NCBI RefSeq assembly: GCF_009909195.1 | Contig: NZ_JAAAMU010000008.1 | Location: 1-64,000, forward strand | Source of the DNA: Paenibacillus sacheonensis | GTDB taxonomy: Bacteria > Bacillota > Bacilli > Paenibacillales > Paenibacillaceae | Reading direction: 5' to 3' | Length of the DNA: 64,000 nucleotides | Shown here: positions 54,513 to 62,673 of the stretch, piece by piece | Layout of the letters: every line of letters starts with the position of its first letter | Numbering within the stretch: position 1 is the first letter of the stretch | The notes under the pieces: model-generated | Seen by the model: the letters and a program-made list of their open reading frames with translations, nothing else | Told to the model about the DNA's origin: nothing | Database searches by the model: none | Translations under genes and position numbers: made by a program

Positions 54513-54980
54513 CTATTTGATCTCGAGCAGCTTATATTCGATAACGCCCATCGGCGCGGTGACTTTGATGATTGCTCCGATCTTTTTGTTAAGAAGCTCC
54601 TTGCCGAGGGGGCTTTCGTAGGAAATCTTGTTATCCGCCACGTCCGCTTCGGCCGGTGCCACGATCTGATACTCGATCTTCTCGTCGAACTCCACGTCAT
54701 GCAGGATAACCGTGGCGCCGATCTGCACGCTGTCCGTATTGCCGCCTTCCACGACCCGCGCGGTGGCCAGCATTTTCTCGAGCACCATGATCCGCGTTTC
54801 CATGAACGCCTGGTCTTCCTTAGCCGAGTGGTACTCGCTGTTTTCTTTCAAGTCCCCGTAGCTGATCGCCAGCTTGATCCGCGCCGCCAGCTCTTTGCGT
54901 TTGACGTACTTGAGATCATCCAGCTCCTCCTGTAGTTTATCGAACCCTTCTTTCGTCAAAATCACTTGTTCCTTCGACAT
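54513..54980 (-). CDS. greA: Transcription elongation factor GreA
   Basis: The 155-residue factor rescues backtracked RNA polymerase by inducing transcript cleavage. The N-terminal coiled coil carries the acidic tip (GDLKENSEYHSAKEDQ, with the conserved Asp and Glu), and the C-terminal domain has ISYESPLGKELL as expected. ATG at 54980 follows GGGAG. The length is normal. The gene is single; the downstream sequence has no clear intrinsic terminator. Confidence 0.97.
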   Translation of the reverse strand: MSKEQVILTKEGFDKLQEELDDLKYVKRKELAARIKLAISYGDLKENSEYHSAKEDQAFMETRIMVLEKMLATARVVEGGNTDSVQIGATVILHDVEFDEKIEYQIVAPAEADVADNKISYESPLGKELLNKKIGAIIKVTAPMGVIEYKLLEIK

Positions 54981-55113
54981 GCTAACCGCTCCCGTTCAAT
55001 AAGATAACTCTAGTGTACCTTATTTCAGGCCGTTTGTCCGTGAAGAGGCCAACAACCCTTCGTCTCATCCCGTTATTCTTGACCAAAATGCAAACGCATA
55101 TAAGAACGGACAG

Positions 55114-55142
55114 CAAAAAAGACACCTTGCGGAAAGGTGCCT
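55114..55142 (-). terminator. Terminator of the 87-aa gene
   Basis: GGCACCTT-TCCGC-AAGGTGTC with TTTTTT lies 27 bases after the stop on the minus strand. Confidence 0.88.
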
Positions 55143-55168
55143 TCATGGTTCCGGCATGAGCGGCAGGC

Positions 55169-55432
55169 TTACAAATCCTTCGCCACATGCGGTTTGCTGT
55201 AATGGCTCGTTCCGCCCTGGCCGACCCATACTTTTCCGCCTCGCACGAACGTGATCAGCTTGGAGGCTCCCGTCGTGAGCAGCACGGTGACGGAAGCGCC
55301 GTCGCACTTGGCCACGTATACGAAGTACCCGGAACGGGTGATATGCGATCGCCAATTCCGGTCGAACTCCGAGCGCGCCACTCGATTCGAATACACTTGA
55401 TTCTCCAGCTTCGTTGCTTTCGTTCTGACCAT
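55169..55432 (-). CDS. Hypothetical basic protein (87 aa)
   Basis: The product is basic and soluble, with no signal peptide. It begins MVRTKATKLENQVYSNRVAR and has short beta-type stretches (YFVYVAKCDGASVTVLL). I do not recognise the family. AAGGATGG lies about 13 bases upstream, so the start is only fairly supported. The other open frame across this DNA begins 13 bases earlier but is Arg/Ala/Gly-biased, as is typical of an antisense or shifted frame. It lies between greA and rlmN on the same strand, and a strong terminator follows it. Confidence 0.6.
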   Translation of the reverse strand: MVRTKATKLENQVYSNRVARSEFDRNWRSHITRSGYFVYVAKCDGASVTVLLTTGASKLITFVRGGKVWVGQGGTSHYSKPHVAKDL

Positions 55433-55531
55433 TCGCCGCCGCCATCCTTTCGAAATAAGATTCTGCCTTATCTTATTCCGAGCGCGTCCGAACGGTATGG
55501 ACAGCTCTCCCTTTGCCGGTAGCTCGCATTC

Positions 55532-56593
55532 TTAGCCGGAGGCTCGCATTTGCTTGCTGCGCAGCTGTCCGCAGGCGGCGTCGATATCGGTGCCGTGCTC
55601 CAAACGAACGCTGACGCTGACCTGACGCTTCTTCAGCGCGTCGTAGAAGCCGCGAATGGACGATTGCTCGCTCCGCTGGTACTGGCTGTGCTCGTCGACG
55701 GGATTGTACGGGATCAGGTTCACGTTGACGCTTGCGCGGCGCTCGCCGATCAAGTCGGCAAGCTCCAGGGCATGCTCTTCCCGGTCGTTCACGTCACGCA
55801 GCAAGATATATTCCAGCGTAATGCGGCGCTTGTTCTTGCTGATGTAGTAATCGATCGCCGCCATCAGCTTCTCGATCGGGATCGCCCGATTGATCTTCAT
55901 GATCCGCGTGCGCAGCTCATTGTTCGGCGCATGCAGCGAGATCGCGAGATTCACGCCGAGGCCGCGGTCGGTGAATTCGATGATTTTGTCCGCGAGTCCG
56001 CTCGTCGATACCGTGATATGCTTGGCCCCGATGGCGAGCCCTTTGTGATCCTTGATGACGTCCAGGAAGTCGACGAGGTTCTCGAAGTTATCGAACGGCT
56101 CGCCGATGCCCATGACGACGACGTGGCTCACGCGCTCGCCCCGGCCGGCCGCGTCCAGGTACAGCTGCACCTTCATGATCTGCTCCGCGATCTCGCCCGC
56201 CGAGAGATCCCGGCTCTTGCTGATCAGCCCGCTCGCGCAGAAGCTGCATCCGATGTTGCAGCCGACCTGCGTCGTCACGCAGACGGACAAGCCGAATTTG
56301 TGCCGCATGAACACGGTCTCGATCAGATTGCCGTCCTGCAGCTTGAAGAGGAATTTGACCGTGCCGTCCGCCGATTCCTGCTTCGTATGCTCGGTCAGCG
56401 TCTCGATGTCGTAGTGCGCCGCGAGCAGCGAGAGGCACTCTGCATTCACGTCCTCCATCGCTTCGAACGACGTGACGCGCTTTCGGTAGAGCCAGTCCCA
56501 CGCCTGCAGCGCACGCGATTTCTTATGTCCATGCTCCTGAAGCCAAGCGGTCAGCTGCTCGAGCGTTAATCCATATATAGAAGGTTTATTCAT
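55532..56593 (-). CDS. rlmN: 23S rRNA A2503 methyltransferase, RlmN family
   Basis: The 353-residue radical SAM enzyme methylates C2 of A2503 in 23S rRNA and A37 in some tRNAs. The cluster motif C-N-I-G-C-S-F-C is present, followed by [25 protein letters not shown], and the C-terminal DIDAACGQL with the resolving Cys. The second methyl-carrying Cys also appears. Radical SAM relatives of the Cfr type share the fold; the GIGEPFDN motif and overall sequence match Firmicute RlmN better. ATG at 56593 is supported by the family start ([16 protein letters not shown]). Firmicutes often carry two RlmN paralogs. Confidence 0.9.
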   Translation of the reverse strand: MNKPSIYGLTLEQLTAWLQEHGHKKSRALQAWDWLYRKRVTSFEAMEDVNAECLSLLAAHYDIETLTEHTKQESADGTVKFLFKLQDGNLIETVFMRHKFGLSVCVTTQVGCNIGCSFCASGLISKSRDLSAGEIAEQIMKVQLYLDAAGRGERVSHVVVMGIGEPFDNFENLVDFLDVIKDHKGLAIGAKHITVSTSGLADKIIEFTDRGLGVNLAISLHAPNNELRTRIMKINRAIPIEKLMAAIDYYISKNKRRITLEYILLRDVNDREEHALELADLIGERRASVNVNLIPYNPVDEHSQYQRSEQSSIRGFYDALKKRQVSVSVRLEHGTDIDAACGQLRSKQMRASG

Positions 56594-56769
56594 TGCCCAA
56601 GTCCTCTTTTCAATAGCAGTACTGCGTTCATATTCCCTTTCATTCTCCCAAAATTCAACGGCGAATACAAGAGCCGGCCTCTTTTGCCAAATGGAGATCG
56701 ATATGGTATGGTAAAACTATCCTATTATGATTTAAGTTACCTAATTCAAAATACAAGGAGTCCTTATCC

Positions 56770-57033
56770 ATGCCCAATAAACTCAAGCTCGGCTTCATCC
56801 CGCAAGAGAATCAGCTGGCCATGCTGTATACGCAAGGCGGTCCCAGAGAAGGCGCAGGGCGCAAAGGAATCGGCGGCACGCGGAAGGTGTCCTTGACCTT
56901 GACGGAGGATGATTGGGCAGCATTCGAGGCCATCTGCCAGGATCGTCCCTGCTCCAAATCCGAGCTGCTCCGCGAGATCATCCACGGCTACCTGCATTTG
57001 GCAGCGAATACGAACCACAACGAGAGGGAGTGA
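56770..57033 (+). CDS. Ribbon-helix-helix-like small protein
   Basis: The 87-residue protein has a basic N-terminal tail with GGPREGAGRKG, then VSLTLTEDDWAAFEAICQDRPCSKSELLREIIHGYL, which fits the ribbon-helix-helix pattern of a beta strand and two helices seen in DNA-binding Arc/MetJ-type proteins. AAGGAGTCC precedes ATG at 56770. Its stop is 4 bases before the ATG of the second beta-clamp gene, so the two are one operon. It may be the regulator of the clamp gene or a partner; neither is shown. Confidence 0.75.
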   Translation: MPNKLKLGFIPQENQLAMLYTQGGPREGAGRKGIGGTRKVSLTLTEDDWAAFEAICQDRPCSKSELLREIIHGYLHLAANTNHNERE

Positions 57034-57037
57034 AGCC

Positions 57038-58189
57038 ATGCTCGTCGACGTCCAGCAAGCGGCGCTCCATGCCGCCCTTCAGCGGTTGACGCCCGCGATT
57101 CCCGCTAAACCGGCTGTTCCGATTCTCGGCGGGATTCGCCTGCGAGCAGGCGCCGACGGCCTGTGGCTGACGGCCGGCAACGGAGGGATGACGATCGAAG
57201 CTCGTCTCTCTGCAGGAGCCGGTGCAGGAGATACAGCCGTCCGCCAATCGGGACAGCTCGTCGTCCCGGCGCGAACGCTGCTAGCCCTCGTCCGATGCTT
57301 GCCTGCCGGCTCCCTCTCGCTGGAATCCGCAAGCAGCTCAAGGTTGAATATTCGAACGGCAAGCGCGGTTTTCCGGTTAAGCGCGTTCGCTGCCGAGCAT
57401 TACCCGGAGCCGGCTCTTCCGGAAGCGGCCCATCAGCTGCGTTTCGAGAGCTCGAGGCTGAAGCAGCTCGTCCGGCGTCTCGCCTTCGCCGCCGCAAGCT
57501 CCGACGCCCGGCCGGTTCTGACGGGGATTTGCTGCAGCATGACGATGGCCGGCATGACCTTCACCGCAACGGACGGCGTACGGTGCTCGATGCTGCGCCT
57601 GCCTTGGAAAGCCGGCGATGCCGCAGCCACCCCTTCTTCGCGCACCATCATCATCCCGGCGCATCCGCTCCTGGCTTTCGTCAATGCGCCGAAGTACGAA
57701 GACGGCCCCGCGACGACGATGACGGCCGGATCGAACGGCGTGCGGTTCGAATGCGACGGAGTCTGTCTTCAGCTGCCGCTGCTGGAAGGCGCTTACCCCT
57801 CTCTCGACCGCATCGCCTCCGACGAACCGACCACCTTCCTCCGTCTCCAAGCGGTCGATTTGCTCCAAGCGCTGGAGCGCTCGGCCGCTTTCGCGGGGGA
57901 GCGCCGGCTCGTGAAGCTCGTCGTCCATCACGAGCGCGTAACCCTTTCCTCGCATGCCGAAGGAACAGGGGATGCCGAAGAAATCCTCCCCTTCTGCACA
58001 GTAAGCGGAATGCCACTCCAGATTACGTTTAACGGAGCCTACATGCGGGACATGCTCCAAACCGTCAGCGGAAGCTTGATTACGCTATCCTTCTCCGATC
58101 CGCGCAAGCCGATCGTCATTACCGCCCCGGCTTTCGGCGAGGATGAATGGCTTTACGTAATGACGCCGGTCCGGACCGCGGACGAATGA
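57038..58189 (+). CDS. DNA polymerase III beta-clamp paralog
   Basis: The 383-residue product is a sliding-clamp protein. All three clamp domains are present: it begins MLVDVQQAALHAALQRLTPAIPAKPAVPILGGIRL, has RLAFAAASSDARPVLTGICCSM in domain II and YMRDMLQTVSGSLITLSFSDPRKPIVI in domain III, and ends with WLYVMTPVRTADE, in which the P-x-R matches the clamp's C-terminal pocket. It differs strongly from standard DnaN and lacks the usual dnaA-dnaN setting, so it is a paralog. GAGGGAG and the neighbouring stop lead to ATG at 57038. It follows the ribbon-helix-helix gene. Confidence 0.88.
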   Translation: MLVDVQQAALHAALQRLTPAIPAKPAVPILGGIRLRAGADGLWLTAGNGGMTIEARLSAGAGAGDTAVRQSGQLVVPARTLLALVRCLPAGSLSLESASSSRLNIRTASAVFRLSAFAAEHYPEPALPEAAHQLRFESSRLKQLVRRLAFAAASSDARPVLTGICCSMTMAGMTFTATDGVRCSMLRLPWKAGDAAATPSSRTIIIPAHPLLAFVNAPKYEDGPATTMTAGSNGVRFECDGVCLQLPLLEGAYPSLDRIASDEPTTFLRLQAVDLLQALERSAAFAGERRLVKLVVHHERVTLSSHAEGTGDAEEILPFCTVSGMPLQITFNGAYMRDMLQTVSGSLITLSFSDPRKPIVITAPAFGEDEWLYVMTPVRTADE

Positions 58190-58321
58190 CGCCGGTCCAC
58201 GGCCCAGCGCCTCGCTTTCGCGCGGCGGCAAGACCGCCCATATCGAAGCCGGCGTAATATTGTCCGAATCACTTCGGGTTTGTCTATTTGATGGTAGCCG
58301 TACGCTTCTGGAATATGATAC

Positions 58322-58342
58322 AATGATACAAAATGTATCATT
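58322..58342 (+). promoter_or_regulatory. Palindromic operator candidate before Hcp-like gene
   Basis: AATGATACA and TGTATCATT form a perfect 9-bp inverted repeat with the 3-base spacer AAA. An extra ATGATACA copy lies directly upstream. It is 27 bases before the TTG start of the first Hcp-like gene, so it probably covers the promoter or start region. Confidence 0.6.
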
Positions 58343-58368
58343 AAAATCATTCAAGGGAGCTGATCGTA

Positions 58369-58941
58369 TTGTTTAAATGTTTGCTGCCGAGACCCTTTAT
58401 CGTTATGCTGGCCCTTATGATCGCCGCACTTGCAATTCCCGTAACCGCTTCCGCCGCACCCGGGACTACGCGCATGATTCTCGAACTCGCCAATATCAAG
58501 GGCGAGAGCAAGGATGCCGGCCATAAAGGCGGCATCGAAATTTTAAGCTTCTCGTTCGGCGCAACAAACACCGCAACGGTCGTCGGAGGCGGCGGAGGCG
58601 GTGCGGGCAAGCCTCAGTATAACGATTTCAGCTTCATGAAATATTTGGATTCCTCTTCTCTGCCGCTCCTGGGTAACCTGGCGAGCGGTAAAGCGATCAA
58701 GGACGGCACGCTGTATTTCTACGGATCTGGAGATTCCAAGCCTTATCTGACGGTCAAGCTGGAGCAGATCTTCATCACGTCCAGTCAATACTCGGACTCA
58801 GCTGGCGGAAATCCCTTTACGGAATCGTTCTCGCTTCGCGCCTCGAAGATGACGTTCTCCTACCAGGCCTACGACGGGGCAGGCCGCCCGCTTCCACTCC
58901 AAACGCTGGAGATCGATCAAAACGCCGGCAAAGTCAGCTAA
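58369..58941 (+). CDS. Secreted Hcp-like protein
   Basis: The 190-residue product has a signal peptide (residues 1-30, cleaved near ASA-AP) and an Hcp domain like the type VI secretion tube protein: ILELANIKGESKDAGHKGGIEILSFSFGA, then a Gly-rich loop, then NDFSFMKYLDSSSLPLLGNLASGKAIKDGTLYF and ESFSLRASKMTFSYQAYD. No T6SS gene is in the window, and the organism appears Gram-positive. The start is TTG at 58369, with AAGGGAG 9 bases upstream. It is the first gene of a set with a small peptide and a second Hcp-like protein. Its function in a Gram-positive is unknown. Confidence 0.88.
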   Translation: MFKCLLPRPFIVMLALMIAALAIPVTASAAPGTTRMILELANIKGESKDAGHKGGIEILSFSFGATNTATVVGGGGGGAGKPQYNDFSFMKYLDSSSLPLLGNLASGKAIKDGTLYFYGSGDSKPYLTVKLEQIFITSSQYSDSAGGNPFTESFSLRASKMTFSYQAYDGAGRPLPLQTLEIDQNAGKVS

Positions 58942-58967
58942 CTTAAGATGAACGGAGGCAGATGACG

Positions 58968-59147
58968 ATGAGCTTTTCTCAAACGGAGAATTTGAAACAT
59001 GCGGGCAGCCTCAAGAACCTTAAGCGACCTTGGGAGGCCCCCGTGCTGCAGGTGCTGAGCGTCATGAAAACGGAAGGCGGTCCCGACAAGCCGTGGCAGT
59101 TCCTCCCGAACGACGGATTCTACAAACGGAACCAGTTCGACAGCTGA
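58968..59147 (+). CDS. Lasso-leader-like small peptide (59 aa)
   Basis: The peptide begins MSFSQTENLK, then has KRPWEAPVLQVLSVMKTEGGP at residues 19-39, which resembles the (Y/W)-x-x-P-x-L-x-x-L-x-V-x-x-T-x-G leader of paeninodin-type lasso precursors. The following 21 residues, DKPWQFLPNDGFYKRNQFDS with one extra residue, would be the core. Counting from the Gly after T-E, residues 7-9 are W, Q and F, so no Asp or Glu is available for the lasso ring, and no cyclase or peptidase gene is in the window. AACGGAGG lies 9 bases before ATG at 58968. It lies between the two Hcp-like genes. Confidence 0.7.
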   Translation: MSFSQTENLKHAGSLKNLKRPWEAPVLQVLSVMKTEGGPDKPWQFLPNDGFYKRNQFDS

Positions 59148-59232
59148 ATCCGCGGCGGCTCCAGCCGCCGTGCCGGAGTGCGCCGCAAACCGGCGTCTTC
59201 ATTGCAATCGTCCTATAAAGGAGTAGATCGAT

Positions 59233-60090
59233 TTGTTCGCGAGAATGCTTCAAGTGAGCCTGGCAGCGGTTATTCTGTCCGCGATCCTGCTTTTCTTCCC
59301 GTCGCAACCGCCCGCTTACGCGGCGAGCGGCGCTCCTTCCATCCTGCTTACGCTGGACGGCATCAAAGGCGAGTACTCCGACAGCAAGATCAAGGATGCC
59401 ATCCCCGTCGATAGCTATGGCTTCGGAGCCGAAGCATCCCTCTCGTCTCCCGGCGGCCAACAGGTAAAGCCGTCCTTTAGCGAGATAACGCTGGCCAAGC
59501 GGGCAGATGCCGCCTCCTTGCCCTTGTTGAAGATGCTGGCGACCGGCAAGCACGTCAAGGACGGCTACCTGTATTTTCAAACCCGCGGCGCGGATCGAAG
59601 CTTCACTTACATGATCGTGCACCTGTCCGAAATTGTCGTGACGGACTACGAGGTCGGCGGATCTTCGGAAGCCGGACTTGAAGAGACGCTGAAGCTGCAG
59701 GCCAAGTCCATGCTGTTCAAGTATACGATGCAGAAGCCCGACGGATCGGCGGGACCGACGTCGACGGTATCGATCGGCAGTCCGGCCGCCGAGACCTCCG
59801 TGCTTACCAAATACCACTTCGAGCCGATCATGGCCACCACCGCGAAGGGGTATCAGTACATCCAAGGCTTTACGGTGACGCTGCAAGCGACTGCCTCGAA
59901 CAATGAAGCGACGGGGACGAAATACCGGATCAACGGCGGGGCTTGGACCGATTACACCGGCCCGTTCGCGATCTATGCGGAAGATACGCATACCGTCGAG
60001 TACTACAGCACCGACGAAGCCGGTGACGTCGAGTCGCCGAGCGTCATGAATTTCGATGACGGAACGTTCGCCGGCAGCGGCAGTTATTGA
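59233..60090 (+). CDS. Secreted Hcp-like protein with OmpL47-like domain
   Basis: The 285-residue product has a signal peptide (1-30, ending AYA-AS), an Hcp domain (about 34-185; LTLDGIKGEYSDSKIKDAIPVDSYGFGA near the start, LKLQAKSMLFKYTMQ near the end) and a C-terminal domain YRINGGAWTDYTGPFAIYAEDTHTVEYYSTDEAGDVE that is typical of OmpL47-like beta sandwiches. Compared with the first Hcp-like protein it adds this binding-type module. The start is TTG at 59233 with AAAGGAG 9 bases upstream, the same arrangement as in the first gene. A hairpin of nested stems follows at 60114. Confidence 0.88.
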   Translation: MFARMLQVSLAAVILSAILLFFPSQPPAYAASGAPSILLTLDGIKGEYSDSKIKDAIPVDSYGFGAEASLSSPGGQQVKPSFSEITLAKRADAASLPLLKMLATGKHVKDGYLYFQTRGADRSFTYMIVHLSEIVVTDYEVGGSSEAGLEETLKLQAKSMLFKYTMQKPDGSAGPTSTVSIGSPAAETSVLTKYHFEPIMATTAKGYQYIQGFTVTLQATASNNEATGTKYRINGGAWTDYTGPFAIYAEDTHTVEYYSTDEAGDVESPSVMNFDDGTFAGSGSY

Positions 60091-60113
60091 CCGCCCGCCT
60101 TGGATCGGCCTAA

Positions 60114-60170
60114 CCAAACAGGAGCTGTCTTCCGCCATCTCACATGGCGGCAAGCACGGCTCCTGTTTGG
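60114..60170 (+). terminator. Nested hairpin after the Hcp-like operon
   Basis: CCAAACAGGAGC at 60114 pairs with GCTCCTGTTTGG at 60159, with an inner CCGCCAT/ATGGCGG stem. No T run follows, so it may be a transcript-end structure or a repeat rather than an intrinsic terminator. Confidence 0.55.
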
Positions 60171-60731
60171 CGTTTGCGACAACTTAATCTATGCGGATTG
60201 TTGCCTCAGCTCAGCCTTCGGGCTTGCTTAACGTGCCACGGCGACCAACGATCCGTAGCAGCCGGGCTGCCGGATCGGCTCAGGCCGATCGGTCCTGTTC
60301 GATGCCGGGTTGAAAAACGGCGCAGGCGGTTTCGTCGCGTACAATGATCTGACTTCGGGTGTCCAAGGGAGCTCCGCTCGCGCACGCCGAAGAATGCGAC
60401 TGTCCCTCGTTGATCGTGCCTTGTCTCCTGCCCGTCTCGCCGTACGGCAAGAAAATACAAGCGTGGAGAGAAGGTGAAGCTATTGGTATGATAGAGGCGA
60501 TTGGTTTGCGTTCTCGTCGCGAGACGAGAATGCAGCATTCGCCTGCTTCGTAAGCATAGGATTGGTTTGCGTGTACAACCGGAGATTGAACATGCAGCAT
60601 TCAGCCGCTTCGTAAGCATAGGATTGGTTTGCGTTCACCGACGGAAGTCGGGGAATGCGGCATTCATCCCGCTTGATCGAGCAGCAATAATTCTGCTTCA
60701 TCGAATAATACAACCAGAAAGGAGCCCATCC
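60171..60731. other. Region without gene: repeat array and regulator leader
   Basis: From 60171 to 60498 I see no gene or clear element. At 60499-60682 lies a tandem repeat, and the ribosome binding site of the Crp/Fnr gene follows at about 60717-60725. Confidence 0.7.
60499..60682 (+). repeat. Three tandem 61-bp repeats with variable hairpin
   Basis: The units begin at 60499, 60560 and 60622. Each opens GATTGGTTTGCG, then has 20-22 variable bases, then TGC(A/G)GCATTC, 4-5 bases, and in units 1 and 2 GCTTCGTAAGC-ATAG (unit 3 has GCTTGATCGAGC). The variable part forms a hairpin in each unit: 8 of 8 pairs with loop GCGA, 6 of 7 pairs with a 7-base loop, and 8 of 9 pairs with loop GGAA. Confidence 0.82.
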
Positions 60732-61238
60732 ATGCAGTTAAACAAAGGCGAGATCTTATTCCGCCAAGGGGAATCCGGCCCCCTCTTCCATCTGCGCAGC
60801 GGCCTGCTCAAAATCATGCGCGTCCATCCGGACGGGACGCCGTTTCTCGTCAATATCATCACGCCCGGAGAAACGATCCCGCATCATTCCCTCATCAGTC
60901 CGAATCCGTATTTCGGCACGGCCGTCGCGTTGGCCGCCTCCGAGATCGACGTCATCTCTGCAGCGGACTGGTATCGGCAGCTGCAGGACGATGCCGACCG
61001 GTGCCGGGAAATCGCGCTGCTGCTGCAGGACAAGCTGCGCATGATGCAGCAGCGCATCGACCAGCTCACGCAGATCGCGCCCGCGGATAAGCTGCGCAAG
61101 CTGCAGGCCTGGTTTCACTTGTATATCGGCGAGGCGCCGCTGACGGACGTGCTGACGCAGGACGAGGTCGGCCAGCTGATCGGCTTGCGCCGCGAAACCG
61201 TCAACCGGCTCCTCCGCGTCCAACGAGCCAAGTCTTGA
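60732..61238 (+). CDS. Compact Crp/Fnr family regulator
   Basis: The 168-residue product has a short cyclic-nucleotide-type sensor (KGEILFRQGESGPLFHLRSGLLKIMRVHPDGTPFLV) and a C-terminal HTH (VLTQDEVGQLIGLRRETVNRLLR). The recognition helix has R154-E155-T156-V157-N158-R159, which matches E. coli CRP R180-E181-T182-V183-G184-R185, so a TGTGA half-site is expected. Compared with about 220-residue relatives it lacks the N-terminal helix and ends right after the recognition helix; a repeat array begins 4 bases after the stop. GAAAGGAG leads to ATG at 60732. Local target candidates are the flavohemoglobin gene and its CRP-type site. Confidence 0.85.
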   Translation: MQLNKGEILFRQGESGPLFHLRSGLLKIMRVHPDGTPFLVNIITPGETIPHHSLISPNPYFGTAVALAASEIDVISAADWYRQLQDDADRCREIALLLQDKLRMMQQRIDQLTQIAPADKLRKLQAWFHLYIGEAPLTDVLTQDEVGQLIGLRRETVNRLLRVQRAKS

Positions 61239-61241
61239 CTC

Positions 61242-61321
61242 CCCTGCCCTGCCTTGCCTTGACCTGCCTTGCCCTGCCTCGCCCTGCCCTGCCTTGCCCT
61301 GCCTCGCCCTGCTCTGCATTG
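61242..61321 (+). repeat. Degenerate pentanucleotide array
   Basis: Sixteen consecutive 5-base units follow the pattern C-C-Y-Y-G with minor changes (CCCTG, CCTTG, CCTCG). It begins 4 bases after the stop of the Crp/Fnr gene and ends 46 bases before the hmp stop, between two convergent genes. Confidence 0.85.
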
Positions 61322-61366
61322 CACATTCCCGCATTGCCGGTTCTTTCCCATCCCCCAAAGCCAGCC

Positions 61367-62584
61367 TCAATCCAGCGCACCGGCCGGACCGAAGAACTCA
61401 AAGCGGCGGTCTTGCGCCGGAACGCCCCAATCCTTCAGCGCCCGATTCACCGTCTGCATGAAAGGCTGCGGCCCGCAGAAGTAGAATACGGCCTCCTTCG
61501 AGGCAACGACCTCCTGCAGCCACGGAAGGTCGATCCGGCCTTCTTTGTGGTACGCGCCCGCTGCCCGGTCATCCGCCGTAGGCGCGGCGTAGATCCAGAA
61601 GGTCGAGAATTCCGGCCGCCCGCTCACCATGCCTTCGACTTCATCCTTCAACGCATGCATGCCGCCATGCTGCGCGGCATGAATGAACGTTACGCTCCGT
61701 GCCGGCCGTTCCTCCGCAAGCGTCCGCAGCATGCTCACCATCGGCGTCAGACCCACGCCTCCGCTGATGAGCACGACGGGACGCGCATCCGTCCGATCCA
61801 GTTTGAATTCGCCGGCAGGCGCGGACACCTGCAGCACGCTTCCTTCTTGAACGTCCGCATGCAGGTAGACGGACACTCTTCCCGCCTGACGATCATCCGC
61901 CGTATTTTCCCGTTTCACCGAGATACGGTAATACGCGGCCCCCGGGTGCCCCGACAGACTGTACTGCCGAATGTGGGTGTGCTCTTCGCCCGGAATGTCC
62001 ATTTTAACGCTGATATATTGTCCAGGCTCGAAATCCGCGATGGCTCCGCCGTCCACCGGCTCCAGATAAAACGACGTAATGACCTCGCTCTCCTGTACCT
62101 TCCTCGCCACCTTGAAGGGACGATAACCTTCCCAGCCGCCGGGCTGCGACTCGGCCTGCCGGTACATCTCCGCCTCCACGCCGATAAACGCATCCGCGAT
62201 AATGCCGTACGCTTCCGCCCATGCGCCCAAGATCTCATCCGTCGCCGCATCGCCCAGCACGTCCTTGATCGCGCCCAGCAGATGTTCCCCGACGATCGGA
62301 TAATGCTCCGGCTTAACGCCGAGGCTCCGATGCTTGTGCGCGATGCCCCGGACGACCGGCAGAATGGCCTCCAGCTTCTCGATGTTCACGGCTGCCGCGT
62401 AGACCGCGTTCGCAAGCGCCGTCTGCTGCCTGCCCTGCTTCTGATTCGCGTGGTTGAATATATTCAGCAGCTCCGGATGACTTTGGAACAGCCGCTCGTA
62501 GAACCGTTTCGTGATCGTCGTTCCGTGGATCTCCAGCACCGGTACCGTTGCTTTGATAATATCAATGTTGGCTTGGCTTAACAT
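61367..62584 (-). CDS. hmp: Flavohemoglobin, nitric oxide dioxygenase
   Basis: The 405-residue enzyme converts NO to nitrate with O2 and NAD(P)H. The globin domain (1-140) has KRFYERLF with the distal Tyr, [15 protein letters not shown] with the proximal His, and [11 protein letters not shown]. The FAD-binding domain has [10 protein letters not shown] and the NAD domain [12 protein letters not shown] and [13 protein letters not shown]. The length equals known Hmp proteins. ATG at 62584 follows GAGG. Its promoter has a TATACT -10 and no -35, but a perfect CRP-type palindrome at the class II position. It is convergent with the Crp/Fnr gene and divergent from the globin sensor. Confidence 0.96.
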   Translation of the reverse strand: MLSQANIDIIKATVPVLEIHGTTITKRFYERLFQSHPELLNIFNHANQKQGRQQTALANAVYAAAVNIEKLEAILPVVRGIAHKHRSLGVKPEHYPIVGEHLLGAIKDVLGDAATDEILGAWAEAYGIIADAFIGVEAEMYRQAESQPGGWEGYRPFKVARKVQESEVITSFYLEPVDGGAIADFEPGQYISVKMDIPGEEHTHIRQYSLSGHPGAAYYRISVKRENTADDRQAGRVSVYLHADVQEGSVLQVSAPAGEFKLDRTDARPVVLISGGVGLTPMVSMLRTLAEERPARSVTFIHAAQHGGMHALKDEVEGMVSGRPEFSTFWIYAAPTADDRAAGAYHKEGRIDLPWLQEVVASKEAVFYFCGPQPFMQTVNRALKDWGVPAQDRRFEFFGPAGALD

Positions 62585-62629
62585 GCTTGAACGCCTCGCT
62601 TTCCTCTTGCGTGTATTGGATATGGCTTA

Positions 62630-62673
62630 AGTATAAGGCCCGGCAGCCGACTGGACTGTGATTGCAATCACAG
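62630..62673 (-). promoter_or_regulatory. hmp promoter with CRP-type palindrome
   Basis: On the minus strand the -10 is TATACT (62635-62630). The -35 region (62653-62658) reads CAGTCC and is not recognisable. The 18-bp palindrome CTGTGATTGCAATCACAG at 62656-62673 is perfect and matches TGTGA-N6-TCACA. Its centre is about 41.5 bases upstream of the inferred start (near 62623), the usual position for class II activation. Confidence 0.75.

Noticed and set aside
58968-59147. Canonical lasso peptide
   Set aside because: No Asp or Glu at ring positions 7-9 of the predicted core, and no cyclase, RRE or peptidase genes in the neighbourhood.
58369-60090. Type VI secretion system locus
   Set aside because: Only Hcp-like domains are present; no sheath, ClpV, VgrG or membrane-complex genes occur, and both proteins have Sec signal peptides.
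60499-60682. Possible CRISPR array (three regularly spaced repeats)
   Set aside because: The units are 61-62 bp with two conserved blocks around a variable hairpin, not repeats separated by unrelated spacers; no cas genes are near, and the spacer-like parts are palindromic.
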